NCBI GenBank assembly: GCA_014706295.1 | Contig: JACSVZ010000007.1 | Span: 46,390,975-46,454,974, forward strand | Source: Lycocorax pyrrhopterus obiensis | Lineage: Eukaryota > Chordata > Aves > Passeriformes > Paradisaeidae | Length of the DNA stretch: 64,000 bases | Direction of reading: 5' to 3' | Shown: positions 1-12,000 of the stretch, piece after piece | Layout of the letters: every line of letters starts with the position of its first letter | Numbering within the stretch: position 1 is the first letter of the stretch | Translations under genes and position numbers: made by a program | Notes under the pieces: generated by a model | Seen by the model: only the letters and a program-made list of their open reading frames with translations | Told to the model about the DNA's origin: nothing | The model's database searches: none

Positions 1-39
1 GCTATCCATGTGTGTGTGCATGTGCGAGTGTGTGGTGGT

Positions 40-135
40 CCTGCCGAGCGGCTTCGCTTTGGAGACGCTTTTAGGAAGGTTGCAACACCTCGCTATCTGG
101 CACCGCCCAGCCACACCAGGGATCGCGACAAATGT
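40..135. other. CpG-rich segment of unknown origin
   Basis: This short stretch has several CpG dinucleotides (for example within CCGAGCGG, TTCGCT, GACGCT and ATCGCGAC) in otherwise AT-rich, CpG-poor DNA. A TG-rich simple stretch precedes it at 8-36. It could be the edge of a fairly young transposable element, such as an LTR, that continues to the left of the window. I cannot assign it to a family. Confidence 0.25.
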
Positions 136-204
136 ATATATGTAAAGAATTGTAATAGTCATTAAATCATGTTGCAGATCTGAGAGAGCAGGGAAGAACC
201 ATGT

Positions 205-530
205 CAGTATAAGAAGAGAAAGCTCAGGACCTCATGTCAGGATTCCAGTACTTAAAGAGCGGCTTCAAAGAGGATGGAGGCTCTCTGTCCACAAGGAGCC
301 ACACAGAGGACAGGTGGCAGTGGGTACCAGTTGTACTGGGAGAGGTTTCATCTTTATATAAGAAAGATACTTTTACAGTGAGAGCAACCATTCACTGGAA
401 CAACCTCCCCAGAGATGTGGTAGAGGCCCCATCAGTAGAGATTTTCAGAATGCCATTAGAGAGGTTGGTAGATAATCTCATCTAGACTCCCATGAATGGG
501 ATCTTTAGAGGTGTCTTCAAACCTGGGTTA
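205..530 (+). mobile_element. CR1 LINE, 3' fragment
   Basis: The sequence follows the usual order at a CR1 3' end: a GACCTCAT-like word, a 'CTTAAAGAG' segment, 'GTGAGAGCAACCATTCACTGG', then 'AACAACCTCCCCAGAGATGTGG'-like sequence and a decayed GGTTATTCTGGATAAAGAATC end. Its wording ('CACAAGGAGCCACA', 'GTGGGTACCAGTTG') resembles the CR1 copy at 6,160-7,245, so the two probably belong to one subfamily. An 83-codon open frame inside it (234-485) lies in the 3' untranslated part and is not a gene. The terminal ATTCTATG repeat is eroded, which suggests an old copy. Confidence 0.75.
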
Positions 531-799
531 TTCTGGATAAAGAATCATAATTTCATGAGGAAGCTTACCAACTCAGAAAGGTTGAGTTTTACTACATTTG
601 TTGCCCAGACACTATATTTAAATAGCCCAGATGTGCTAGTCAGCTTTTGTTGAGTTCCTTCAGAGACATTTTCAGTAGCATTTCACAGAAAGTTGCTTGA
701 AGTCTTTTATTCATCAAAAAAGTTAATACTTAGAACTAAGTTTTTACATTTGATAAAACCTTAATACCAAAAGATTAACTAGTATTTTGCTATATTTTT

Positions 800-967
800 C
801 CCAGAGAAATTGTGGATGCCCCATCCCTGGCAGTGTTTAAAGGCCAGGTTGGATGTGGCCTTGAGCAACTTAGTTTAGTGGGAGGTGTCCCTGCTCATGG
901 CAGAGGGGTTGAAACTAGACCATCTTTAAAGTAACTTCCAAACCAAACAATTCTATGATTCTATAAC
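800..967 (+). mobile_element. CR1 LINE, 3' end fragment
   Basis: The end of a CR1 element on the plus strand: 'TTGTGGATGCCCCATCCCTGG', then 'GGCCAGGTTGGATG', 'GTGTCCCTGCTCATGGCAG', a CTTTAA-AGTAACTTCC segment, and the terminal direct repeat ATTCTATGATTCTATAA. Only the last ~170 bp remain, the usual 5' truncation of CR1 retrotransposition. Confidence 0.85.
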
Positions 968-1956
968 TTTTAGTGGGCCCACTCTATTTCTCAAGATTAA
1001 CTTGGATCAGACAATGATCAAAATCAAAATCAAGACTAGGATTTAAAATTTTTGAATTAACATGCCTGGAGCAGAATTGCATCAAAAAAATACCAAGAGC
1101 AGACATGATATGCGTAGAGTCTACTGCTTGGAAGGTAATCAGTTTTTCATCTGTGTTTGTTTTATTTTGCAGGGTTTTCTGATCTGAATTCTCAGATCAC
1201 TCTGATAGGCTATGAGAAGCCAAATCTGATCTGTGTGCTTTCATACAGAACTTGAAGGTTATTTGTTCCCCAGTTTCTCAAAACTGTTCAATTATTGTCT
1301 TCGTAGCCAACCTACACAAAGTATCTGCCAATGCAACTGCTATTTTAGACATGTAGCCAGGTAAAACTAATGCTTTTCTGTATTTAGTTTTTCCAGGTGA
1401 CATCTCTGTTATTCTTTTAGCACTTTTTGCTGCTTCACGTTGTCCATCGTTCTGACCATATCTTACTCTCTGTAACTGCCCCATATTAATAGTGTGGCAA
1501 AAGAGGTAAGCAGAAGTACATCTATTGTCTGTAAGATGATAAGGCAACTGTCCACTTGCTGACGTCAAAAATATTTAATTTGCCATTTTTTTTTCTGATA
1601 CCATCCTGATATTTATCTTGGGAGATATATTCATACTTTGTAATGAAAAATACACTTTCATTTCAAGCAATTGAAGAAAGCAGTTTGTTCTCATTACTTG
1701 AGGGGATTAATCAAATTCAAGTTTGAGATATTCCTGTCAATGCCTTCATCAGGGATCTGCTGTTCTAAGGGGATATATTCGGTAAACCTGTAATTTAGAG
1801 TCCTCTGATTTCTTAGAGTTACACTTACAAAAGACAGACAAAGGCTATGTTCCATACATTTAAACACTCCTAATCTGCTTATAAATATGATATTGGCCAT
1901 GGAGTTAGATGGAATAACTCCATGGACAACAATTTAATAACATTTTATCCATTTGC
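968..1956. other. AT-rich sequence, no gene recognised
   Basis: No repeat family or gene is recognised. A good splice-acceptor-like site occurs at 1,150-1,172 (a T-rich tract ending in TTTTGCAG), followed in one frame by 26 open codons and then a stop. No matching donor is visible, so I do not call an exon. Confidence 0.4.
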
Positions 1957-2530
1957 TGTGGTTTAAACCCAGCCAGCAGCCAAACCCTGCACAGCTGGTC
2001 ACTCACTCCCCCAGCAGGACTGGGGAGAGAATTAGAAGGATAAAAGCTGGAAAACTCATAAGTTGAAGTAAAGACAGTTTAATACGGAAAGCAAAAGCTG
2101 TTCATGCAAGCAAAGGAAAACAAGGAATGAATTCACTGCTTCCCATGGGCAGGCAGGTGTTCAGCCGTCTCCAGGAGAGCAGGGCCCCATCACAGGTCAT
2201 GGTGACTTGGGAAGACAAACTCCATCACTCCAGATGTGTCCCCCCTTCTTCCTTCTTCCCCTCGCTTTATATACTGAGCATGATGCCATACAGTCTGGAA
2301 CATCCCTTTGGTCAGTTTGGGTCACCTGTCCTGGCTGTGTCTCCTCCCAACCTCCCATACACCACCAACTTCCTTGTCAGTGTGTCAATAGGAAAAGCAG
2401 AAAAGGCCCTGCTCTGCAATAACAGAAACATCTCTTTATTATCAGTCCTGGGTTCAGCACAAATTCAAAGCATAGCCCCATACCAGCCACTGTGAAGAAA
2501 ATTAATTCTACCCCAACCAAAATCAACATA
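1957..2530. mobile_element. Solo LTR of an avian endogenous retrovirus (family copy 1)
   Basis: The element begins TGTGGTTTAAACCCAGCC and carries words typical of a very common avian LTR: 'AAAGACAGTTTAAT' (2,070-2,083), 'TTTATATACTGAGCATGATG' (TATA-like), 'CCTTTGGTCAGTTTGGGTCA', and a 3' part with 'AGCCCCATACCAGCCACTG' and 'GAAAATTAATTCTACCCCA'. The heptamer CCATTTG occurs on both sides (1,949-1,955 and 2,531-2,537), a possible target-site duplication. No internal retroviral sequence adjoins it, so it is a solo LTR left by LTR-LTR recombination. It shares its word order with copies at 13,394-13,931 and 24,186-24,735. Open frames inside it are chance. Confidence 0.75.
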
Positions 2531-5500
2531 CCATTTGAATCTTATTTTGACTGTAAGAATTATTCCTTCTTTCTCTCTGTTATCTTTCCTGGCCCTTTTT
2601 CTGCTTTGACAGATAAGTTGTGAAATCATGGAGACAGTCTCTGAAAGGGACCTACTGGAAGCCTTGCTCCTATAGGAGGTACTCAGAGCAGACATATAGC
2701 TTAGCCTGAGAAAAATTTTTCTTCAAAGATTACAAGTTGAGGTAGGAATGGTGCACATTCTCAGTCCATCAAATAAGTTTTGAAAAACATTTCTGTGCTG
2801 AATTACAATGAAATCTTGGCATTCATTAATAAAAAGAAAATCACTTCTATACAGAAGAAGTGTACAGGTTTTATTAAAAATTAAAATTAGAGCTTTCTTG
2901 TTTGAAAGTGTCAGGTAAAGTCTCGACAAGAGATTTAAGACTGTTCTCCAAAAGATGACTGATTAAATTTGAACTTCAGAGAACCTACAAAAACTTAAAC
3001 AGTGTTTTCAAATGAAAAACACATTTTGATGAAACTTTTCCAGAGCAGTTATATCCCATACAGTATTCAACTCTCTGTTTCCTTATGCAGTATAATGTGG
3101 TAGCCTAATTTTATAATAATGCCTGCTAAAGAACAGTAAGAAAGAAAATTTGAGAGAAAAATTGAAAAAGAAAGTGAGGGGGTAGTAGTATATTAATCAT
3201 GCTTATCCTGGGAGGAGCTCCCAGGTAGCACTTTAGTTGCTATCACCATGAAAAAATATTTTACTTCTATGTTATTAAGCATACATTTGTAAGGCCTCCA
3301 TTATGTAAAGTATCTGTCAGCTCCGGTGAAATATATTATCATTATCTTTATAACTTACTTTTCATTTATATGTGCACAGTCTTTGATCTAGAAGAACTAC
3401 ATTATTGCAAGAGGATATTCTAACTATATATTTCAATTTTTCACATTTTTAAACCAATCTAAACATAAAGACATGATATGTCTTTAGACATAGACATAGA
3501 CAAGACATGTAATCCATATGTGACTCCAAATCTTTCCAGAAAGTATTGGACTTGGAAAACTGACAGCTTGTCAGATCTCAGGTACATTTCATTAGTAGTA
3601 TTTGAAAGTTTCAAATACTGCTCAGTGTTTTTCATGACTGTCAGACCTACAACGATTTCTATATATGTCATTCCACTTGCTGCTTGTCATTTTTGATAAT
3701 GGGCTTTGAACTTCCAGACATAATCAATCAGAGAATTATTTCAAACCACCGCGTTAGCTGCTTTAGTGAAAGGAGTCGGATGTGGATCTTAATGCCATCC
3801 ACTGGTTAAAAGGATGATGTTTTGAATTAGGCTCTTTCATTAGCCATAGTTGCAATGGAAAATTTTCAGTATCAAAACTGAAACCTAAAAAAATGCAGGA
3901 GGCAAAATACCATGTGTGGGATAGCTATTTTCATGTGTTGTTTTACTAACAACCATTACACACCTATCACTTTTTTTTTGCAGTCATAGATGTTGTATCT
4001 TGTAGTGGTTTTTAGTACTGTGTAGATGGTGATACTGGTCAGGCAAAATTAAATTCCCCAGCTGACAGTGACACTGCAGCCATTTTTCATTCTATGCAGC
4101 AAGATGTTACCTGACTACTGAAGGTACTTTTCTTCTCTGTTCTGTGAATGTATTTCTGTATACTTCTTTTATGGCTCTGTATTTCTGTATGCTTTTAATT
4201 CTCTGTATGTTCTCTGCAGACATAAAATCAAATCCCTTTCTACAGTTTTTTCAATATATTTGTAATGTCAGCACATGTGTATTTCTTAAGGTGATATCTT
4301 TCTGAAAAAATGAAATCTTTCTTCTCTGTCCTCTGTGAGCACTTGCCAAAATGCACAGTGAATTTCTTACTGCTGTTTTAAAAACAAGATCTTGACTCCA
4401 CTGTTCACTTTCTAGTTCTCTCTTCACCGTGTTTCCTACCCCTGTTTGCTGTGTGGTTTTCAAGATATTTTTGGGAGTTAGAATCAGAAATGTCAGAATA
4501 ATCACAGTTAAGCACTGAAAAGAAATAAAATGTTACTGATTTTTTTGTCAGATTGGTCAGAAATATCTTACTGAGTTCTCTTCATTGCTTGTTAAATCTT
4601 AATCCACGTTCAAAGGGGAAGCCTTATCAAATCTAAGCATGTCCAAGGTGAAGTAACAAACTTAGAAAAGTTGCAGCCCAGAAGCAGGAAAGAGCATAAT
4701 TACAAATGGGCTTCATAAAATTAGTGGGAGGCCTTGCTATTCCAACATTATTTATTACCTCTACAACCAACTTACCAAAAGGATTGAAAATGAAGGAGGA
4801 TGACCTTTTAGCAAAGAATATGCTTCTTGCCTTTAGCCTGTCTGATGATCACAGAGTCTTGACTGAGATAGTGTTCAAGGTTGAAATAAGCAGAAGGTAA
4901 TCACTGAGTTGAAGGTCACCTATGTGTAATGAACATGATAAAGCTTCGGATTGCACATGATAAATTAGTTCTGCATAGAACCAAATAGTTTAGGAAGACT
5001 GGCTGGAAAGGGAGAGAAGAAGAAAATAGGGAAAAAAGATACCTTTCAAACAGGGTCAAGGAGCAATGTATGCTAGTATGTGGCCTCTCCTGCTGTTTCA
5101 TAGAAAATAGTCAAAATTCACTAACAGGAGCTTTGCTGGTTTCCAGCAGACGTAGAGTTAATATGATGTATTCTGCAGTGATTTACAATGGAGTTACACC
5201 TTAGGTGACATCATGTGTCACTGCTCTGAAGGTGTATGTTAAGCTGGCAGAGCTATTTTAAGTTCCGGCTAGTGACTAGTGCTTTAAGTGGACTAAAAAC
5301 ACTGTCTTGAGTAGCAGAGCAAGCCAGCTTTTTGCAAGCAGCCATCCGTTGGTTCAGCCAGGGCCCCTGCTTGCCCAGAGCACTGATGGCAGGTACCTCC
5401 AGGGCCATTTGGGACTGGTGTGCGGTCTTTGCTGTTGGATGGACACTGTGCAGTCCACACGTGAATAATGGGGCAAGCACTAACCTACCTTTGCATGCAG

Positions 5501-6159
5501 TTGATTTCTTACCCAGGAAACAAAAAAACTGTGAGGGAATAAAGAACTCCTGTGTAGTGCCTCATTACTTTGCTTTCTCTTCCCTTCTTGCACAGTGATA
5601 TCCCACTGATGCTTGGAGTCCCTTATGTTTGTAGCATTTAGAGCAGGAGTTACGTCTCCCTAAACATAACAAACTTCCAACTGGGAAAATATATGCTCAC
5701 TTCTCAAACCATCTGTACTCATGTGAGTAGAGATAGATTCAAGAGACTTGTAACACATTAATGCATAAAAATGGAGAACAGTTAATTCTGATGTTCTAGA
5801 GGAAACTGCTGCAGGATTATTGCATTTCTAAGAAAAATTACCACGTTTGTGCAGTCTGTATTCAATATTTACAAAGATAATGGACATGGAATTTTGATCA
5901 TCTGGCAGTGGACCAAAGGCACTCCCCCCAGACCTGTTAGGTGTGGTATCTTGAAGACAATAAAAATAAGTCAGAAGCTTGCAGGAAGGATTACAGTTAA
6001 TGAAATTATATGGACATATGAAGTAGCCTCTGTCTACAAACACATTAATAAAAGCCATTGGAGAACATAACAATCAGGGAAAACTGACTGGTGTTTTTTC
6101 AGGTAGTGCAGTTGAAATGAAATTACAAGACAGTTGGGTAAATAATAAAAATCCAGATG
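2531..6159. other. AT-rich sequence, no gene recognised
   Basis: About 3.6 kb of AT-rich DNA without a recognised repeat or gene. A purine-rich stretch lies at 3,133-3,185. A mildly more GC-rich piece at about 5,240-5,520 has two overlapping open frames on opposite strands, neither resembling a known protein. It is consistent with intron or intergenic DNA. Confidence 0.4.
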
Positions 6160-7245
6160 CAAAAAAAACCTCTTGACAAATGTTTTAGTAAGTAGGCAAG
6201 GTTTGCAAGTAACCAAGAATCTGGAGAAGATTAACAAACAGAGGTCTGTGTGATGGGTGGGGAACAGGCTGACAGGAAGTACCCGGAGTGGAGGGATAAG
6301 TAGCTCCTTTTCAAACTGGCAGCCTGTCATGTGGGGGGTTCCTCATCTATTGATATTAGGCCCAACGCTGTTCAATATCTTAATAAGCAAGTTGGATGGT
6401 GTGATCAATTGTATGCTGACAAAGTTTGTCAATGGGCCCAAACTGGGTAGGGAAGTGGACACTTCAGAATTGAGAGCCACCCTGTGGGAACACCTGGATA
6501 GGCTGGAAGAGTGGGCTAACAAGAACCTTGAGAAGTTCAACAATGACAATTTTAAGGTCATGTACCTGGGAAAACATAATAAAGGATTATTTATTCTGGA
6601 GGTCCTGGTGGGCAAGCAACTCAGTATGAGAGAGCACCACACTGCTGGGGTAAAGAGAACCAAGAGAATGCTGGGCTGCATCAACAACAGCATCACCAGC
6701 AGACGATGGTCATCAAAGATGTCATTATCACCCTCTGCTCTGTGCTTGTCAGGCCACAGCTGGAACAGTGTGTTCAGTTTTGGTCCCCACTATACAAAAA
6801 AGCTGTGCATGGGTTGGAAAGAGTCCAGAGAAGGGCCACAAGATGATCTGAGGACTAGGAAGCTGGAGGAAAGGCTGAGAGAGCTGGGTTTTTACAGCCT
6901 TGAGAAAAGAAGGCTTAGATAAGACATTCTCACCATGCTCCTTTATTTACAGGGTGACTACAAAGAAGACAGAGACTCCCTATTCACAAGGAATCACATG
7001 GAAAAGGGAAGGGGTAATGGGTACTAGTTACTCCAGGGGATATTCCAACTGGATACAAGAGAAAACATTTTCATGATGAGAGCAATCATCCATTGGAATA
7101 ATCTTCCCACTGGTCAATTCCCCAGTGTTGGACACCTTTAAGATCCAGGAAGACAGGGTGCCAGACCATCTTGCCAATACCAAAAAAGGTTGGATCAGAT
7201 GATCCTTGAGGTCCCTTTCAACCTGGTATTCTATGATTCTGTGAA
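6160..7245 (+). mobile_element. CR1 LINE: broken C-terminal reverse transcriptase plus 3' UTR
   Basis: This is the longest CR1 copy on the plus strand. An open frame at 6,257-6,922 (221 codons) covers the end of the ORF2 reverse transcriptase. Around residues 27-40 the frame reads GVPHLLILGPTLFN, a damaged form of the GVPQGS...LGPxLFN motif. Residues 57-60 (nt 6,425-6,436) read FVNG where the family has the catalytic F-A-D-D, so both catalytic aspartates are lost. Further on, 'DRLEEWANKNLEKFNNDN' and '[11 protein letters not shown]' match conserved CR1 stretches. A short internal deletion appears near 6,585-6,605. The 3' UTR ends with GGTCCCTTTCAACCTGGTATTCTATGATTCTGTG split over 7,211-7,245. 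The copy is 5'-truncated and cannot make active enzyme. Confidence 0.9.
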
Positions 7246-7867
7246 AATAAAAAAGATCACAGTATTAAAAGTCAAGGACGTACAAAAAATGTCAGATAGC
7301 AATGCAAAAAACTCAGTGGAATGAGAGACATGCAGAATGCAGTACATTTATAGATAATAAAAGAATGAGTGAAATAAAGAGCTTTGTATTGAGATTCAAT
7401 TGATTCAGCCTCAGCTGATTTATATGGTAGGATGTATTTGTGACAGCAAGAATAAAATTATGTGTACAGTTGTTCGTAAAGAAGTCTTTATACAGGGTTT
7501 GTTCCAAGATATATTTGACAACTAATTTTGCGTAACATTTTCCATTTTAATTATTGTTTTTCCTTATATTCTGACTGTAGCCTAATGACTTGTAGGCTAA
7601 TGAAAACTTCCAGGAAGAACGAAAATAAAACCTTCAAAGGAGCTTGCTGCATGTCTTTATCTCCAGCAGCTCTGACAACATTTGCATGTAATTGTACTTC
7701 TGTAAAATACAGAGACCCTTTGGTGGCAGCCTGAAGAGCTGCCTGCAAGATGGTTAATCACTGGTTGTTTTAGAATGACGGGATTAATAGCAAAGAGTTT
7801 CAGTGATAGCAAAGCCTACCTTTTGTCCTTCTCTTCCAGCACACCAGTGTTTTTTTTCCTTTTCCAG
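7246..7867. other. AT-rich sequence, no gene recognised
   Basis: No repeat or gene is recognised. The segment leads into the acceptor-like site described at 7,868. Confidence 0.35.
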
Positions 7868-7942
7868 TTTATGATGGTATTTAGGGACTTTGATTGGCTG
7901 GCTCAGAGTGAACACAGGAGAGTGGAGAAGGCAGTGTGGAAG
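7868..7942 (+). CDS. Candidate 75-bp internal exon, gene unknown
   Basis: A long pyrimidine tract (GTGTTTTTTTTCCTTTTCCAG, ending at 7,867) is followed by exactly 25 codons open in one frame only, then AAG|GTGAGT, a near-consensus splice donor. The other two frames stop early. The peptide includes DFDWLAQSEHRRVEKAVW, charged and not low-complexity. An exon length divisible by three with both junctions in phase 0 suits a cassette exon. I do not recognise the peptide. By chance, 64 kb of bird DNA will hold some pairs of good splice signals, so this is a candidate only. If real, the gene is on the plus strand and its other exons are not evident nearby. Confidence 0.3.
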
Positions 7943-8873
7943 GTGAGTTCTGAGAAACAGACCAAGAAAACAGCCATGCATTCATGCATATCTATGGCTA
8001 GCACTGCGGACTGAGAGACTCGTAGCCATTTCAGCAGTTCAGCATTGAATTTGCCAGATGTATTCTCTCTTCTGTGTCAGACTTCTCTCAATTTGTTATG
8101 TTAGAGTCTAAGAGAGAAAAAAAAGGAAGGGATTCAGCAACAGTTTTGTCCTGCTGCAGTTTAGGTAGGATTTTAAAAATTGATTCTATTATTAGTCATC
8201 ATAAAATCCTATTTGAGAAACAGCATATGCCAAAGCAATTAAAAAGCTTAAAGTGTGTAAAGCCATTAAAAGCACTCAAGACATTTTCAAAATTGGCCTG
8301 TGACATGCACCTCACTCAAGGTCAACTGGTCCTGTGATGGCAGCACTTAGAGGTTCACTCTCTTCTGTGCCCTGCAGCTCTTGCTTTGTTTTTAAGCTAC
8401 TTTCCATGAACTAATTCACGCACTGCAGTAAAAGAGAATGTTCTGCCATGCCTTTTCACTTCTATGCCCAGCTGTGCTTGATTTGTCCTTTAATGTTTTC
8501 TTAATGGCACCTGTAGATTTGCCTTTGCAGGAATTGGGTTGTGGGTCCAAACAAATCAACTCTGTCAATAATAGAGTATTTCAAAAGAATTAATGACTGG
8601 AAATTGATGTCAATGGCATATTTTTCTAATAAGAATATTGATTTCACTCTGCTGTAATGATAAGTCTACCAAAATTTTAAAGGCCAAGCAAACTGCAACC
8701 TATAAATCTGCGTGTTATAAATATGTGTATCATATGCGAGTTCTTTCTGCTTCAGATTCCAAGACTGAAATTAAAATTTCCATCCTTTATGGAATTTATC
8801 TTATTGTAAACCACAGATCTTTACAACTCCTTGTGCAGGATGAGGCAACAACAGCATTTAATATATGGCACTA

Positions 8874-9052
8874 GACCAAGTTGCCCACAGAAGCTGTGGA
8901 TGCCCCATCTCTGGAAGTCTTCCAAGCCAGACTGGATGGGGCCCTGAGCAACCTGAATTTAGTGGGTAGCAGCCCTCCCATGGCAGAGGGGTTGGAAGTA
9001 GATGATTTTTAAGGTCTCTTCCAACCCAAACTGTTCTATAATTCTATGATAA
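8874..9052 (+). mobile_element. CR1 LINE, 3' end fragment
   Basis: The last ~180 bp of a CR1 copy: 'GTTGCCCACAGAAGCTGTGG', 'GATGGGGCCCTGAGCAACCTG', 'CCCATGGCAGAGGGGTTGGA', then 'CTCTTCCAACCCAAACTG' and a terminal TTCTATAATTCTATGAT repeat. It is 5'-truncated and lies on the plus strand. Confidence 0.88.
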
Positions 9053-12000
9053 TAAGTTCATTATTAATTCAATGAAAATGAGGCTTCCACTGTTATGAAA
9101 TGTGTAAATTGTTTAAAAAGCATACTTGAGTTGCTAAAGCTAATTTACATTAAAACAAGACTGACAGATTTGATCAGATGCCTCAGTATTTTTCCTTCAG
9201 TTTCCATTGGTACTAGATAGAGTTATAAATAATTTGTAATTATTAAAATATGCTGTTGAGAGCTTTCAGGAGAGTAGACCACCAAAGATTTATATATGCA
9301 CATCTGCCAGTTTATTTTGGTTCAGGGTGCATAAATAAAGGTGCATAAATGTGCAAAGGGATATAACATGAGCAAATGAAAAGAAGGATTCTCATAGGCA
9401 AAGCCTCCTCCTTTGATCCTGCAGCGTTCTATGTATCTCCTCTGGGCTGTATGTATCAGTCTTACATAGAAATCTCGTGTGGAATTATACCAAAGGAGGC
9501 CTTCAGAGGGAAACGCTTTATCCAGAGAAGAAAATTCCACACCAAATTGTTTTTCTGCAATGAATAGTTTTCAGCTATCTGCATTGTTGAATGAGCACAC
9601 TTTATTAGGCGTATTAAAATATTAATATCTATGAAAACCAACACCTAACTAAAACTGGAAACTTCTCTTTATGCTTATCTCATAATTTTCATCTAAGGGA
9701 ATACCCAAGATTGCATCATGCTGGTAACTAAATCTAATAGGGGTGCTAACAGTGGCTGACTTCTGGCTAGGCAAATGTAAAAGGCATGGAAAGCAGTAGA
9801 CTGAGTTATTTGTTTCTCATGCGCTATTTAGTGAGACTACTAAAATAGCAAAATACTTATTACAAATCAGAGAAAAATATTTTCACTTGTGCACGTTTAA
9901 GGATGGACTTGTAACTACTGATAAAATACACTTCATACAATCCTAATTTTACTGCAAGTATGAGTAATGATTAAAGCTCAAATGCAGATATTTGGTTTGC
10001 TTTGGTTTGCTTTGTTTGCGTTGCTTTAACCACAAAAAACATAAGTTCTGATATTTGGCTCATTAAGTGTTCAGATTTTCTATTGAAAAAGGAGATGAAA
10101 CACTAAGCAGTTCAAATTTGTAAGCTGTTGTTCTCCTGTTGTACATTTTTAGCTTCCTCCTTAGTTCGTCCTTTTCCTTCCCTAGCTATCAGGAGTTAAG
10201 ACAAACCTGGGTGAATACTTATAGCTCAGTAGAGATGATTCAAGGTCAAATTAGCTTGGGGGAAGCAGGGAGATATGCAGCAAATGAATAAACATCTTCT
10301 GTTAAGTATTTTTTTCTAATTTTATTTATAGTGTTTTCAATACTAAAAAAAGGTCGCCCAATTAAATGAATAAATGGGTTTGGTGGAAAACAATGTCTAC
10401 TTCTATGAGTTATATCTATGCTGCTGTCTAGAGCTTTATGAGGAAAGTTATTTCTATGCTGGATGCTGCGGTATGGTGGGAAATGCCTAAGCTTGCTTGG
10501 GTCTAGTTAGGGTGATGTTAGAAGCTGAACAGCCACAGCAGCTCACAGCTCAGTGAAAGTGCTTTCAAATTGCACAAATCTGGCTGTATAAATGCTTTCC
10601 AGGTCTTGATCAGAATGTATCTTTACATTGTAAGAAAAGAATATGAAAGTACTGCATATATTGCAAGGGTAGGTGGAGACTATCAGAAATATAGGTTGAT
10701 CTATGTTAACTAGTGCCGGGTTTTGAGGACACCATGGAAACCAGTGTAAAATACCTCAGTTAAAGCAAAGGTCTCAGACAGTCAAAAATGGCAAAAGAGT
10801 TGAGGATAATAAAGGAAATCTTTAAAGGCCTTTATTTTAAAAATACCACTTATCCATCCTCTGTAGCTACCAAAATTTTTACAGGGAATCCTCTCATTTG
10901 CCTTTTACCATTTCAAAGTCTTTTAATGATGGCAATGGCTATCCTTTTTGGAGGATAACAAAAAGGAATCATTCTAGAGGGCTAGAAGAGTCTCTTGTTT
11001 TTACATTTGACTAACTTTAACAGAACTCCATTTTCCTGAAGAAAGTTCTGAAAGAAGAACTGTAAAAACAGCTAAAAAGATGAAAAAACAGCTTCTATCT
11101 TTTACAGTGACTTTTTCCAAATCTTACTGCTGAGGTGTCACAGGTACAAAGCATGACTTTTCATTCAGTCTGAAATGGGGCAAACCTGTGCTCAGCAAAG
11201 TTATTTAAACTGTTGTCTTCATTTATTTAAGCTGTTGTCTTCATTTGGCACGTGTTTTGACAGGAAAGCTGCAGGAGATACAATACCGGTCAGTTCAATC
11301 AAATCTTTATTAAAGATTTAATAAATTCCCATTGCAGGGGAAACTGAAGACAGAGACAAGGAGGTGTGGCAAGACAGTCAGAAAGTCAGTGTCAAGGAGA
11401 AAAGGCTCCAGATTTACTTGCTTAGCAGTGGATTTAGTCAAAACCTGGACTGGTGCTGAGGTCATTCAAGCCTGATCCTTTGTCTCTTCTGCCCAGGCCA
11501 TCTCGAGGGTGATAAAAGGTCACCGATATTGCAGTGGCTTGTGAGGTCTCAGAGGAAGTTTGCTGACAGCTGTCATAGAGGAGCTAGTTCCTTTCAGCTC
11601 CTTTCTGGTAACAGTGTAGGAGTATTATATCTCCTTCTTGCTGGCTGGTTAAACTAAGGAGCCTACTGAGTAGTTGTGGGTGGAATCACACATTTTCTTT
11701 GCATTTTTTTCTGTGATGTTAAAGTGACATCCCTTTGCGCTTGTTTCTCATGTGTTTAACTAGAAAATATCTTGCAAAATTTCTTCTCAATGTAGTTATG
11801 AGATTTTGGAGCATATTTACTGTTTTCCAGTCACTCAAGGAATATATAGCCAGTCTGGTTAGCTACAGAAAAGTGTTTGCACCTTGGCACATACTTGGAT
11901 GTCATGAAGCATTCTATTAGTATTCTTTGAAGCTAGAGAGGAGATTTTATAATTTTTATTCTAAATAAAAAAATTAACTTAGCAAAACTCAAATGAACAG

